In this document: positions 12,001 through 22,196 of the stretch, piece by piece | Position numbering within the stretch: position 1 is the stretch's first letter | Layout of the letters: the number at the start of each line of letters is the position of its first letter | Source: Escarpia spicata | Taxonomy: Eukaryota > Annelida > Polychaeta > Sabellida > Siboglinidae | Length of the DNA: 64,000 nt | Assembly: GCA_963995525.1 (NCBI GenBank) | Contig: OZ023214.1 | Location: 19,220,667 to 19,284,666 of the forward strand | Direction: 5' to 3' | Made by a program: the position numbers and the translations under genes | Notes under the pieces: generated by a model | Told to the model about the DNA's origin: nothing | Databases searched by the model: none | The model's input: the letters and a program-made list of their open reading frames with translations, nothing else

Positions 12001-12924
12001 GCCTCGCAAGCCGCAGCCAGACAAGTATCTGTCGGTAACAAGAAAAAACTTCTTGTAAGTAAACACATAATGTATTACCAACTATCGACAATTCACACCA
12101 AACGCTTGCACATAGTTAGTCGTTTCTAAATTTGCATTCTACGACATTTCCAAGACCGTTCTTCTCTTTTTTGTGCATTTCGGTATAATAATGCAATACG
12201 GGATACGAAGCTCCTGTTTCCGCGATATAAGATCCGACTCACGTGTACGCATGGATACTAAACCTGCGGCCGTCTTTGAACGATATATTCCACCCATAAA
12301 TAATATTATCCTAGAGACCTAGTCTGTCATTTGTCTCCGTAACAGCATTATTCCTTCAATCATACTTTTGTTAAAACATATAATAAATTAGTTTTCTTAA
12401 TTAATACGCCATACTTACCATGTAATACGGATAACTTATCCAAACATTAATTCGTTAACTTTGGAGGATTACAAGTGCATCTCTTTCGAGGCGTCAATAT
12501 GACAGTTTCCACTCGCCTCCTTCTGTCTTCATTCGTATCCTTTGACCATTGACTACCGATTGGCGATGTATTTCAGGAAACACATTGATACTATGGCTAA
12601 TGGTGATCTCCAGACAGTTCCACCGGAATGGTTATATATGATGCCCTTGGTCTGTTGCTCCACGGCTGGATGTAAGCTGTGAATAATAGCAATAGGTAAT
12701 ACTAATAATAATGATTATTATTATACGGTGTAATATCTGTAATTTGGCGTCTACATTTTTTCGTCTATTGCAGCGCGCTTCCGAGTTGCGAATACCAGCC
12801 GCCGACGTTTCCTCTCGATGGTCGTTTCTCAAAGAGCAACTCAATGTATGACCCGTTCTGTCGGAGGAAACCTCCGCGGACGCAGCCAGTGGAGCCGCCG
12901 TCGACTTTCTACAAGTATTTCTAA
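5871..12924 (+). CDS. Six-exon gene for a 366-residue protein resembling ciliary/sperm microtubule inner proteins
   Basis: Proposed exons are 5871-6124, 6758-7037, 8436-8632, 9458-9532, 11911-12054 and 12774-12924. Phases agree at every junction and the sum is exactly 1101 bases, ending in TAA. Exons 3-6 have good acceptors (CTTGCAG, TTGCAG, TTTCCCAG, TATTGCAG), and donors GTGAGC and GTAAGT (twice) are strong. The exon 2 acceptor is weak and uncertain. The ATG follows an in-frame TAG, so the start is well supported. The product is rich in Pro, Arg and Tyr, lacks a signal peptide or membrane segment, and has NYAGYVPR near residue 278 and FEYGYVPRS in exon 2, like the GY-x-G-[YH]-V/I-P motifs of CIMIP2/FAM166-type microtubule inner proteins. 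It ends STFYKYF. I cannot assign an orthologue. Introns 1-4 each hold a tandem repeat. Confidence 0.65.
6180..6416. repeat. CA/CG-rich simple repeat in intron 1
   Basis: An imperfect run of CACA, CGCA and GCAC units. Long frames on both strands here (Thr/His or Cys/Val) are artefacts of the repeat. Confidence 0.9.
6758..7037 (+). CDS. Exon 2 of the axonemal-type gene
   Basis: Codes for about 93 residues including FEYGYVPRS and ends at CCG|GTGTGT, phase 0. The 5' boundary is the only AG that keeps phase with exon 1, but its pyrimidine tract is poor. A better-looking acceptor (CTGTTTAG, 6732) would put the exon out of frame, so it could instead belong to an alternative transcript starting at the ATG at 6744. 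Confidence 0.5.
7083..7370. repeat. CAY trinucleotide repeat in intron 2
   Basis: About 290 bases of mixed CAC, CAT, AAC and GCC triplets starting some 45 bases after the exon 2 donor. If intron 2 were retained, this would be read as a His/Asn-rich or Thr-rich tail. Confidence 0.85.
7372..7530 (-). repeat. Copy of the GGTGCAAAT/AGCCTCAAGG dispersed repeat
   Basis: On the minus strand it shares GGCTCAGCCC, ATAGGATTAGC, AATATTTAGGGA, AGCCTCAAGGGGTGCAAAT and ATCGAGGTTTTG with the copies at 56.0-57.1 kb. It lies in intron 2. Confidence 0.65.
7531..8400. other. Rest of intron 2, no exon seen
   Basis: AT-rich sequence. The near-identical phrases TTATCCGAGCGTTACATTTTA (about 7885) and its inverse-like counterpart GGATAAAATTTAACGC (about 8300) flank a 400-base interval and could be the ends of a short inserted element. 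Confidence 0.35.
8436..8632 (+). CDS. Exon 3 of the axonemal-type gene
   Basis: Begins after TTCTTGCAG in phase 0 and codes for a Trp- and Arg-rich segment (RWKRYNPRTEEWQ). The chosen donor CAAG|GTGGCG leaves phase 2 and joins exon 4 in frame. That donor lies within a GGTGGCGCCAC palindrome found elsewhere in the window's repeats, so the exon end may have been shaped by a repeat insertion. Confidence 0.6.
8740..8885 (-). repeat. Copy of the GGTGCAAAT/AGCCTC dispersed repeat in intron 3
   Basis: Three to four diverged units of the form TGCAAYTGCACCC / CCTCCAATTGCA with interspersed A-runs. On the minus strand these match the GGTGCAATTGGAGGTTTTT modules seen at 4.5 kb and 56-57 kb. Confidence 0.55.
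9029..9086. repeat. (GCAC)n microsatellite in intron 3
   Basis: About 14 nearly perfect tetranucleotide units. Confidence 0.95.
9458..9532 (+). CDS. Exon 4 of the axonemal-type gene (75 bases)
   Basis: A short exon between TCGTTGCAG and TT|GTAAGT that codes for 24 residues (EHPKMKPEF...). Both flanking phases match exons 3 and 5. Confidence 0.6.
9621..11290 (-). mobile_element. Degraded CR1 LINE fragment, interrupted by a SINE
   Basis: On the minus strand it matches the C-terminal EN/RT frame and 3' end of the intact CR1 copies, including KKGSRNKSENYR, SGVPQGSLLGP and the tail TTGTTAAAT. It is defective: the segment between VSLTS and EASNWKS is deleted, which removes the RT catalytic aspartate region (YLDFQKAFD in intact copies), and there are stops and frameshifts. 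It lies in intron 4 of the axonemal-type gene, antisense to it. Confidence 0.85.
9842..10171 (+). mobile_element. tRNA-derived SINE, near full length, with target-site duplication
   Basis: An A box (TGGTACAGTGGCTAG) and B box (GGTTCGAATAC) near the 5' end form an internal RNA polymerase III promoter. The body is about 300 bases and ends in (TTACCTTTACCTTTA). The direct repeat AATTTAG borders it at 9835-9841 and 10172-10178. It is inserted into the CR1 fragment, so it is the younger of the two. Confidence 0.85.
11470..11890 (+). repeat. 32-bp minisatellite in intron 4
   Basis: About 13 units around TCATGTCCTATCTCCACC...CTGTATCAG. It is pyrimidine-rich and runs to about 20 bases before exon 5. 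Because 32 is not divisible by 3, all three plus frames stay open and give long Ser/His/Leu-rich frames that are not genes, except where they run into exon 5. Confidence 0.95.
11911..12054 (+). CDS. Exon 5 of the axonemal-type gene (NYAGYVPR motif)
   Basis: Begins immediately after AATTTCCCAG and ends TT|GTAAGT. It codes for 47 full codons including NYAGYVPR, the part most like microtubule inner protein motifs. The 32-bp minisatellite in intron 4 stops only about 20 bases before this exon. Confidence 0.7.
12470..12690 (+). repeat. Dispersed repeat copy in intron 5
   Basis: Shares TTGACCATTGACTACCGATTGGCGATG and TATATGATGCSCTTGG...GTAAGCTG-type blocks with copies at about 35.9-36.07 kb and 53.64-54.02 kb. 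It contains an exon-like piece (TTTCAG acceptor, GTAAGC donor), but its phase cannot join exon 6, so it is treated as intronic. Confidence 0.6.
12774..12924 (+). CDS. Terminal exon 6 of the axonemal-type gene
   Basis: Begins after CGTCTATTGCAG, phase 2, and codes for 49 residues ending STFYKYF and TAA. The final 24 bases are also the first unit of the 30-bp minisatellite that follows. Confidence 0.7.
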
Positions 12925-13600
12925 CCCTCGTCGACCTTCTACTAATACTTGTGACCCTCGTCGACCTTCTACAAGTACTTCCAACACTCGTCGACCTTCT
13001 ACAAGTACTTCCAACACTTGTCGACCTTCTACAAGTACTTCCAACACTCGTCGACCTTCTACAAGTACTTTCAACACTCGTCGACCTTCTACAAGTACTT
13101 CCAACACTCGTAGACCTTCTACAAATAGTTCTCCCCGTCGTCGATCACTCGACCTTCTACAAGTACTTCTAACCGACGTCGACCTTCTACAAGTATTTCT
13201 AATCGCCGTCGACCTTCTACAATACTTCTAACCGCCGTCGACCTTCTATAAACATGTTTTACCGCCGTCGACCCTCTGCAAGTACCGCCGTGGACCTTCT
13301 ATACGTACTTCCTGCCGCCGTCGACCTTTTTACAAGTATTTCTAACCGCCGTCGACCTTCTATAAGTACTTCCTACCGCCGTCGACCTTTTACAAGTACT
13401 TCTAACCGCTGTCGACCTTTTACAAGTACTTCTAACCGCTGTCGACCTTCTAAAAGTACTTCCTACCGCCGTCAACCTTTTACAAATATTTCTAACCGTC
13501 GTTGTCATTCTATAAACTTGTACTTCTAATCGTCGTCAACCTTCTACAGGCACTTCTTACCCCCGACGAGCTTCTACAAGTTCTTCTATTTGGTGTTGGT
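12901..13600 (+). repeat. 30-bp minisatellite made from the 3' end of the axonemal-type gene
   Basis: About 22 units of TCGACCTTCTACAAGTACTT plus a variable ten bases. Unit 1 is the gene's own last eight codons (S-T-F-Y-K-Y-F-stop) plus six bases. Units at 12961-13110 have CAA in place of the stop. Later units (13180-13450) often keep the CCGCCG that precedes the motif in the gene. Confidence 0.95.
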
Positions 13601-14170
13601 GTCCACGGTACGCGGTGGGTACTCGTTGGCATGGGCGTCATTATATACGCATTTTTTGACTTTCTGCTTCCGTCAACAGTCTCAAAGATCACCCGTGCTT
13701 CTGTTGTTGTATTCAACCTCTCTAACAATACGTATAAGTTTAATATGTTCTCGATCATCTCGTGCTCACACACGCTGGATTTTTGTGTGGATGTAATCAT
13801 TTATCAGCTTCCTTTGTTGTCATCAATATTTTACAATATTTCCGACGATCGTTACCAACAGTTGTGAATTGCATATATAGTATAGTAATAGTGGTGTCTT
13901 GTTTCGCCATCGACTATCTGCGTTCACACTTTAAGATTCTTCTGCGACTTAGTAATAAAAGTACACCTGAAAACTATTCAATTCGTCTTCATCGTAATAT
14001 ACCTACACTGCTCTTGTTTAATATTCTTCTTCTCTTGCCGTCAACATTCTACGGATACTTGGTTAAACAAATTCATAATTTCCAGTTTCAGTCTCCAAAT
14101 TAGGCCTATACTAGCAAGTTGATTTTGTTGTCAGTGATGCTTTTGGTGATTATGATCGTACTGGAGGACT
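13601..14170. other. AT-rich flank, no gene seen
   Basis: Plus-strand frames here are short and lack codon bias or domains. It may include the 3' UTR of the axonemal-type gene. Confidence 0.4.
13954..13959 (+). terminator. Possible poly(A) signal of the axonemal-type gene
   Basis: AATAAA about 1 kb past the stop, beyond the 30-bp minisatellite. If used, the minisatellite would be transcribed as 3' UTR. Confidence 0.25.
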
Positions 14171-14217
14171 TTTGCATGAACGAACTATCAACTTACAAAT
14201 CACGCACATGATACTAA

Positions 14218-14395
14218 TTTGCATACACACAAGCACGCATGCGCGCGCGCACGCACACACACCCACACGCGCACGCGCGCACACACTCCCGCGCTCGCTC
14301 ACTCACTCACTCACTCACTCACTCACTCACTCACTCACTCACTCACTCACTCACTCACTCACTCACTCACTCACTCACTCACTCACCCACTCACT
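14218..14395. repeat. CA/CG run followed by (CACT)n microsatellite
   Basis: About 27 nearly uninterrupted CACT units (14292-14395) after a CACG-rich lead-in. They produce Leu-Thr-His-Ser frames in all plus frames. Confidence 0.95.
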
Positions 14396-14635
14396 CAAAC
14401 ATTTATGGCGAAGTTATGTCATTGAAAGAATAAGAATAGCATAATTGTGTACATTAATCCATGGACACGGGTGCACGCACGTTATGTCGCAATAGTGGCG
14501 TTCATTGGCAGTGATCCTTCATGAGTTGTATATATACAATGCATGTTCTCTCCAGGCATTTCTTCTTAACAGCATTCCGCATGAATAGTCTTCGTCATGT
14601 TCTGGTTATTCTAAGGCTGAATCCAACATGATATG

Positions 14636-15325
14636 CACAGTCGAGAGAACCCGGTTTCGAATACTGTGCTGCCGTGTCGAGCCTTGGGCAAGTTCGTTCA
14701 CTCTACGTAGCTCCAGTTCGCTCAGCTGTATGAATCAGTACCTGGCTATAGACAGTGGTGGATATTTGAGAACGAATACTCTTCGGGCAATAATTGCAGC
14801 GTGGCTGGATGCTTCCCAGAGAAGTCGAGATGGTGCTTGATTGAACAGGTCTGCCAGGCAGTAAAGTAAAAAGCGGGTTGAGCAGTCCTAAGGATTGGAC
14901 ACTGCGTCATATAAGAACTTACAGGGGCGTACCCAGGATTGAAATTGCTACTGAACATTTTTTCACCGGTGCGCCGCTGTAACTTCGGCTTATCCGCTGT
15001 CTCGGCTGTGAACTCGTAACATCCGAACAATGGGGGGGGGGGTAGTGCTGTTCAAAACCAAGTTATAACCCTAATCCTGTTCCCGCGCCTATGGGTATCA
15101 CCGTCATCCTTTCGTGTACTCACAGACATTGTCATAATTTTGATCATACAGCAGTGCATACATTTTGAGGGGTTTCCGGGCAACCCAAACCCCCCCTGGG
15201 TACGCCCCTGCTGTACGTTACCGTATGGATCATACTGTAGTGAGGACTTTTTGTGAGGTTTCCGGGCAACAACAAAAAACCCTGGGTACGCCACTGACTT
15301 ACCTTTACATTTTATCTTTACGGAA
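14636..15325 (+). mobile_element. 5'-truncated SINE split by a DNA element
   Basis: Body similar to the SINE at 9.8 kb from the B box (GGTTTCGAATAC) onward. The A box region is missing. The tail is split at 14921 and resumes at 15297 with TTACCTTTACATTTTATC. Confidence 0.8.
14922..15296. mobile_element. Short hAT-like non-autonomous DNA element nested in the SINE
   Basis: Ends are CAGGGGCGTACCCAGG and CCTGGGTACGCCACTG, inverted repeats of each other with one to two differences, and it is bounded by the direct repeat ACTTA (14917-14921 and 15297-15301). A second CCTGGGTACGCCCCTG end lies inside (about 15196-15211), so it may be two elements or a partial duplication. It codes for nothing. Confidence 0.7.
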
Positions 15326-15719
15326 TATTGTACTACAAAATGCTTTATTGTAATATCATAATTAATCACTACTGGAGATCTTTGCAACCATAACATTTTG
15401 AGATTTACGATCACAAGGAACGAACGAACGAGCTAACCGAACGAACGAACGTATGACCGTTTCTATAAGATTGCGTACATTCTGTGTACATGTGTATGCA
15501 TCATGTACATTCTGTGTACACGTGTATGCATCATGTATACCGTTTATAATAAATGCACGCTAATGCAAGAAAATATTAGCGCTTTGTCACGTAGCATAAA
15601 GAAACGACGTTGTTAGCATTCAAGCTATTTAGGTGCTTAAATCACCACGTGTGTGTAAATGTGTTTTGATTGTGTAATCTATTGTTAATTTAAGACTCGA
15701 ACAGTAATTTACTGTTCAA
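15326..15719. other. AT-rich spacer, no gene seen
   Basis: Contains a short GAAC-type repeat (about 15418-15450) and a doubled ATTCTGTGTACA-GTGTATGCATCATGTA segment (about 15478-15540). Confidence 0.4.
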
Positions 15720-15721
15720 AT

Positions 15722-16022
<301 letters not shown>

Positions 16023-18130
16023 ACCATCGGGACCTGTATCGAAGCCAGTCTCACTCCCGGACAGGGAAGGGACAAAGCGAAGAACAACACCAGTTCTACG
16101 TCGACCTACTGATACTTATATCGGCGATGCAAATTTGTTTTAGTTATACGCCATTATAAACACACAACATATAAATGCTACATATGCAGATCCAGAGATG
16201 GTGGTTCTACTTACTCGTTAACCTTGCAACGAATACAATTTTAACCACACCACCATGGCACGTTGGACCTACGTTTTGATGTAAACGACATCCTGTGATG
16301 AATTCAATTGAGATTAATATTACTTGGTGTACGGTAACGTGATTGTGCTCGCGTGCATGCAAATTATATGAAAAGCACATATATCCAATAATAATTTATA
16401 GTAACGCAGCGTGTCATGCACAGTCGACTTGAGCTGTATAAATTTCGCGATTAGAACCACGGTATCCGACCTGTCTCCTCCCGCCAATACGGGTGCACTC
16501 GTCGAAGCGTTCTCTCCGCCACCCGCACATTTACACCTGCGACACCAATATAGCGCCGCACGCAATGACAAATCAGCAGGCGATTTGTCAGAAATATGTA
16601 AGGATATCCGCACACTCCGTGGAGTTTGTCGAGTGATTAATTACCTGTATCTCAATAGGTGTTAAGAAAATATAATGAATACGGTTGTGTATCACTGATG
16701 ACTTAACATAATACGCTACTATAATGCTGCAGTAAGTCAAGCTTGAATGACATAAGCCAACGTGTCAGCAATGGTAGTTCTCCTTTACACAACACTTGAA
16801 GTTGGTAAGTTGGCAAAATAAACGCGTTTATTGGCGAATTTGCAGCATCACTAACATCAGTAGCAGTAGCAATAACAGCAACAGCGACATCAGCAGCATC
16901 TATTATAGTCATGTCACCATATATCCGTTTTTTCGATCTCTCCGTCCACTCTCCACCCTCTCTCTCCTCCCTCACTCCTATGTATTCATCCATATATTCT
17001 ATAATCTCTCTCCTTCCTCCCCTCCCCACCCGATACTCCATTTCTCCCCCTCTCTCAATCCAATCCCCGATCTTCACAGAATGAACGATGGGAAACTCCC
17101 CAAATGCACCAAACGGGCACAATTGCCCACATTGTGTTTATACACAAATACAAAAACGTACTTTGTGTGTCATCTCTTAAACGGGCATTGAGACAAACGA
17201 AATACATGTATAAATAAGAAGCCTTTTCGTTTCCGGTAATTGTAAGGTGTGTGACATTGCGCGCCAGATATTGTTTCAACAACTATGAATTTTCGTAAGG
17301 AAAAAAATTATTAATGGTCCGTCATAAATATAGCTGGACAAGTAAAGGCGTAAAACAGACACACCCATATTTCGTAATCAATGCGGCCGAGTCCACAACA
17401 GCCAATCACACGTTTCTCGTCGCTAGGTTTGACCCAAAAATTGTCAGGTTTGTTTCACGAATAGCAAATTTGCACAACGGGACGGTGATGTTTTGATCGT
17501 GTATAATTGTTTCAAGCAAACGTATCTATTGAAGAATCGTATGTGTATGCTTCAAACGATTGGACAGTCGTCTGTTGGTAATATTTGGTAGATTTGATAA
17601 CGGGAAGTGAGAGACAAGCTTGCGAATCGGTTGCCAGAAGTCAAGAAATTATCCAGCCACCCGATGACGTGGCATGGACGCCAAGTGAGACCAAACCATC
17701 ACTCGACAAATGTACAAACACGGGTTGGTAGAAATTGCGTGCTAACAATGTACAATGTTCGGAAATGAGAGCACACGCTAGATGGGGTAAAAGAACAAGT
17801 TTAGTAAACTTAAGAAACCGACTCGGATTGCGCTTACATCCAATGGTAAATTGATATACGCACAATAATTAAACAGGTTTATCTCATGAAGGCTATTCCA
17901 TGCGGATTACTGGCATACTTGACGTTCTATTGTTTCGCAATCCAAATCTCCCGGGTTCACCACGACGATAGTGGACATTTCAAAAAGACATCGCCGAGCA
18001 ACAACACTGGTATATAATTATTCACTGTAGTATCTTGACGATTAAAGGAACAAATCATAATATTCAAAATGAGTAAAATGCACGTGTACACGTTAGTTTT
18101 GCTGTTGGCTTGTCATAAGACATTTTATAA
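16023..18130. other. Intergenic DNA without a supported gene
   Basis: Apart from a short pyrimidine-rich tract (about 16920-17060), I see no repeats or exons. The frames at 16411-16665 and 16796-17191 lack splice sites or domains. Confidence 0.4.
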
Positions 18131-18136
18131 CTTCAC

Positions 18137-18145
18137 ATATATATA

Positions 18146-18190
<45 letters not shown>

Positions 18191-18292
18191 ATGTATATAT
18201 ATATATATATACATACGTGTGTGTGTGAGTGTGCGCGCGTGTGTGCGTGTTAGCGTGTGTGCGTGTGTGTGCGCGCGTGCGCACGTGCGTGT
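18137..18292. repeat. (AT)n followed by GT/GC-rich microsatellite
   Basis: About 70 bases of alternating AT, then TGTG and GCGC runs. Confidence 0.95.
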
Positions 18293-19213
18293 AAAGTTTT
18301 AAAGTGTCTCATGACAACCAAACAGCACACAACTAAGGCGTATAACTACATTTTATCTAGTATTTTATGTTGTTTATGAATATTATAAAATTGCTCTATA
18401 TTAAGACATTCACGCGTCATAGAGGACCAAGATACCAAGTATATTTCATGCACTTTAACCACCTTGGTTACATCTACAAAATACTAGTTTGTATTTTAAT
18501 AAAGTTAATAATTGTTGGTCATAAGAGTATTTGACCTAATGTACCCATAACTAGAATTGTACGTAATCAAATGTACTTATCCCCAACCTATGTTAATGCG
18601 TACGCATGACGTCCTACTACGCAGTATTATGCACACAGTTATGTCTGCCGTACATCACACACACGCACGCAAAAACGGGCGCACGCACACACACGTACAC
18701 GCAAACACACACGCACTCGCACACGCACACAACTAATGGTTACGTTACTTTTAAAAGAGCTACGTTACTTTTCAAAGTATAATCAATCAATATGAGCATT
18801 GTATAACCTCCCTATATCTAGTAGTTTACTCTGCTACGATGGGAATTCACAGTTAAGCATTCGTAAATTACGCTGGCTGAATATTCCTTCGGTTAAAGGA
18901 TCGGTGTCACCAGAACAGCAAAGCATCATCTATTTTGGTGTGATATATGTGTCAATGAATCAGTTACGTATGTTTAGTTGATGACTACCTGAATGTTTAC
19001 AATTTGTTTTATTCAGCACATTTTATTTTGTTCAAACTTTTATTATGAACGACGTTTTTGCCTCATATGCATTAATTCCCCACTAATAGAACATTACATA
19101 ATTATCTACTTTGCCGATATTATTATTTTGGATTGCGGAGATTTGAAAGAAAAGGCGGATTTAACACACCGATCAAATATAAACTGAACTACATGTGCAC
19201 AACTAAATCAATT
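18293..19213. other. AT-rich spacer, no gene seen
   Basis: Includes a CACG-rich patch (about 18655-18730). No coding signal. Confidence 0.4.
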
Positions 19214-20232
19214 GTTGTGTATTGTTTCATGGCATATTGATGGACAGAACTTGGCTACTTTGTATTGTTTCATGGCATATTGATGGACAGAACTTGGCTA
19301 CTTTGTATTGTTTCATGGCATATTGATGGACAGAACTTGGCTACTTTGTATTGTTTCATGGCATATTGATGGACAGAACTTGGCTACTTTGTATTGTTTC
19401 ATGGCATATTGATGGACATAACTTGGCTACTTTGTATTGTTTCATGGCATATTGATGGACAGAACTTGGCTACTTTGTATTGTTACATGGCATATTGATG
19501 GACAGAACTTGGCTACTTTGTATTGTTTCATGGCATATTGATGGACAGAACTTGGCTACTTTGTATTGTTTCATGCCATATTGATGGACAGAACTTGGCT
19601 ACTTTGTATTGTTTCATGGCATATTGATGGACAGAACTTGGCTACTTTGTATTGTTTCATGGCATATTGATGGACAGAACTTGGCTACTTTGTATTGTTT
19701 CATGGCATATTGATGGACAGAACTTGGCTACTTTGTATTGTTTCATGGCATATTGATGGACAGAACTTGGCTACTTTGTATTGTTTCATGGCATATTGAT
19801 GGACAGAACTTGGCTACTTTGTATTGTTTCATGGCATATTGATGGACAGAACTTGGCTACTTTGTATTGTTTCATGGCATATTGATGGACAGAACTTGGC
19901 TACTTTGTATTGTTTCATGGCATATTGATGGACAGAACCTGGCTACTTTGTATTGTTTCATGGCATATTGATGGACAGAACCTGGCTACTTTGTATTGTT
20001 TCATGGCATATTGATGGACAGAACTTGGCTACTTTGTATTGTTTCATGGCATATTGATGGACAGAACTTGGCTACTTTGTATTGTTTCATGGCATATTGA
20101 TGGTCAGAACTTGGCTACTTTGTATTGTTTCATGGCATATTGATGGACAGAACTTGGCTACTTTGTATTGTTTCATGGCATATTAATGGTCAGAATTTGG
20201 CTACTTTGTATTGTTTCATGGCATATTGATGC
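19214..20232 (+). repeat. 43-bp minisatellite, about 24 near-identical units
   Basis: The unit contains TTGTATTGTTTCATGGCATA followed by TTGATGGACAGAACTTGGCT and ACT. Most units are identical. Variants (AACCTGG in adjacent units, GGTCAG near the right end) are clustered, which suggests recent spread by unequal exchange. No reading frame persists. Confidence 0.98.
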
Positions 20233-22090
20233 GACACAATCGTAGTTTTCTTTTTTTACTAATTAATTATTAAAAACATTATTTAACATTCTTCTTCTTC
20301 GTTTGTCATAGGTGCATACTCCCACAGTCTGGGGCTTTATCGCACTTTTGTGATTGGATACAATGTGGATGAAGTTGGTAATTATAATATAGAACATGGA
20401 TACGGTACAGGTTAACATAACTAAATCAGTTATAACAATTAAAATAATTTATTTTCTTAAACGAGCAATCTTAAACAGAATGTTTCACGTTTATTACGGC
20501 ACCAGGCGAAACTATTTTGTACGAGTTAACTTTTTTCTCTCCAAATCTACAAATACGAGTGTTTTCCTTGTATTATTTTGTAAATGAAAACATTGATGTC
20601 CCAAAACAGAGCAGCTAAATCATTGTCCAGCAGTAACGGACACCGTATGGCATAGTTAAGTGATATAATGTATCGTGTTCGTGGGGATTACGGTTTCAGC
20701 AGCAACTTTGAGCAGGGACATTAACGGGCACTAAACGCCGGCGGTACGGCCGACATAAAGTTGGCGACATGGTCGTTGAGCACCACATTTGACGTATCAG
20801 TCCCGGCCAGCATTGCTCGTGGCGCTATCTCCTTTCCAGCCCGCATTTGATACCTCCCATTCAGCAGCGATTAATCCGGCACGGCCCATTTACTTTACGA
20901 CGGCCTGATGCATTGTCACACGGCGACTTCTCGCCAGGCCGACACCGACACCGCATCTCACATATGCTGCTCATGTCCCAGGTGCGAAACTACGACAGGA
21001 TGTCGGGGCTATCATTTCACGGTGGTTTATCTTCAATAAAAGTTCAGCTCACCACGAACTATTCACGCCCATGTCGACGCGCGAAGATCGGGAGCGCCCG
21101 CCGACCGACCGGAAGTAGTTGGCTACTCGCGTCAAGATGGCATCCGCGAGCAGTATCGATCGCTAATTTGTCATGCGTCTGGACGGTCGCGTGTCCGGTC
21201 AGGGAGAAGGTGTTACTACCAACTGGCCGCTTCCGTCAGGAGAAGGCTATACGTTGACCAAACGCGCATATATCATTCGGACCCATCCGGATGTACTAAT
21301 GGACAAGTGTTGACAACGTTCTAGTGTTTCACAGAAAGCGGCCACAGTCCGCTGTTGTGAATATTTAAACGGTTCGAACTTATGACGTCTTGCGAGAAAT
21401 ATATCATACTTTTATGAGTAAAATGGCAGATATTTTACGAAGAACATAGCGCGGAGAAGCAGTGGCAATTGTTGACAAACTGGTAGGCCTACTGCCTACC
21501 TGTATGATGTGGTAAATTGTCGCATCATACCAAAACGTCCCACTTAGATCCCGCCAACAAACTTTCATTGTCCGTGAGACGACATTATCACGAACGGATC
21601 ATATAACAAGATACGTTAAACGCAAACAATTAATACAAATATGATCGATTGGTATATAGATGCTAAAATTGGTCGATTGGAGTTAGGCACGTCTTTTGTT
21701 AGTGATTGCGTAAAACGCGGTTATACCAGTTGAACGATTATTAAAATGCGTTATCTATACACGAAAGATTGAATTATATTTTGGATGATTGAGATTTAGA
21801 GTGATTACAAAAATCTCTGCGGTATTTGTTAGTTAACTCATGGCAGACGAGGTAGATCTGTGTCCTATTTAATACATCTAAGTGTTTTACTATCTGACGT
21901 TTATAAACGTAAAATGCACTCAGAAATTAAAATCCTACGAATAGCATAGACACATTTCAATGGGATTCAGGCGAGGTTTCCACTCTAGCGCACCCTTTCC
22001 CGGAAACGCACTCAATCCGCGCACTAAGATTGCACGGAATACGCTCTCTGGTGTTATGTACGGTGATAGTCAAGCCTTAGCAATTCATGC
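20233..22090. other. Intergenic stretch with a GC-rich island, no confirmed gene
   Basis: The segment at about 20700-21260 is CpG-rich compared with its surroundings and holds a 136-codon plus-strand frame (20847-21257). That frame has no domain or clear splice pattern, so it is recorded as an island, not a gene. Confidence 0.35.
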
Positions 22091-22103
22091 ATCACAACCA
22101 GCG

Positions 22104-22196
22104 TTCGAAATAAGCGCTTGTCCGGTTGTCCGGGACAAGTGATTTGTTGTCCGGACAAGTAGAATGTCATGCACGGTTGTCCGGTGGACAAGTGTA
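22104..22196. repeat. Cluster of TTGTCCGG / GGACAAGT motifs
   Basis: Five to six copies of the octamer and its complement, including the palindromic TTGTCCGGGACAAG. A related cluster on the right lies at about 23718-23785, 1.6 kb away. Confidence 0.6.

Noticed and set aside
11395..12058. Long Ser/Leu/His-rich plus-strand frames of 181 and 217 codons
   Set aside because: They come from the 32-bp minisatellite, which lacks stops in any plus frame. Only the part after 11911 is coding, as exon 5 of the axonemal-type gene.
12582..12651. Extra exon of the axonemal-type gene between exons 5 and 6
   Set aside because: It lies in a dispersed repeat, and its donor leaves phase 1, whereas exon 6 needs phase 2; direct 5-to-6 splicing is in frame.
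11470..13600. CRISPR-like arrays of ~30-base repeats
   Set aside because: The units are contiguous without unique spacers, and the context is a eukaryotic gene with introns; these are minisatellites.
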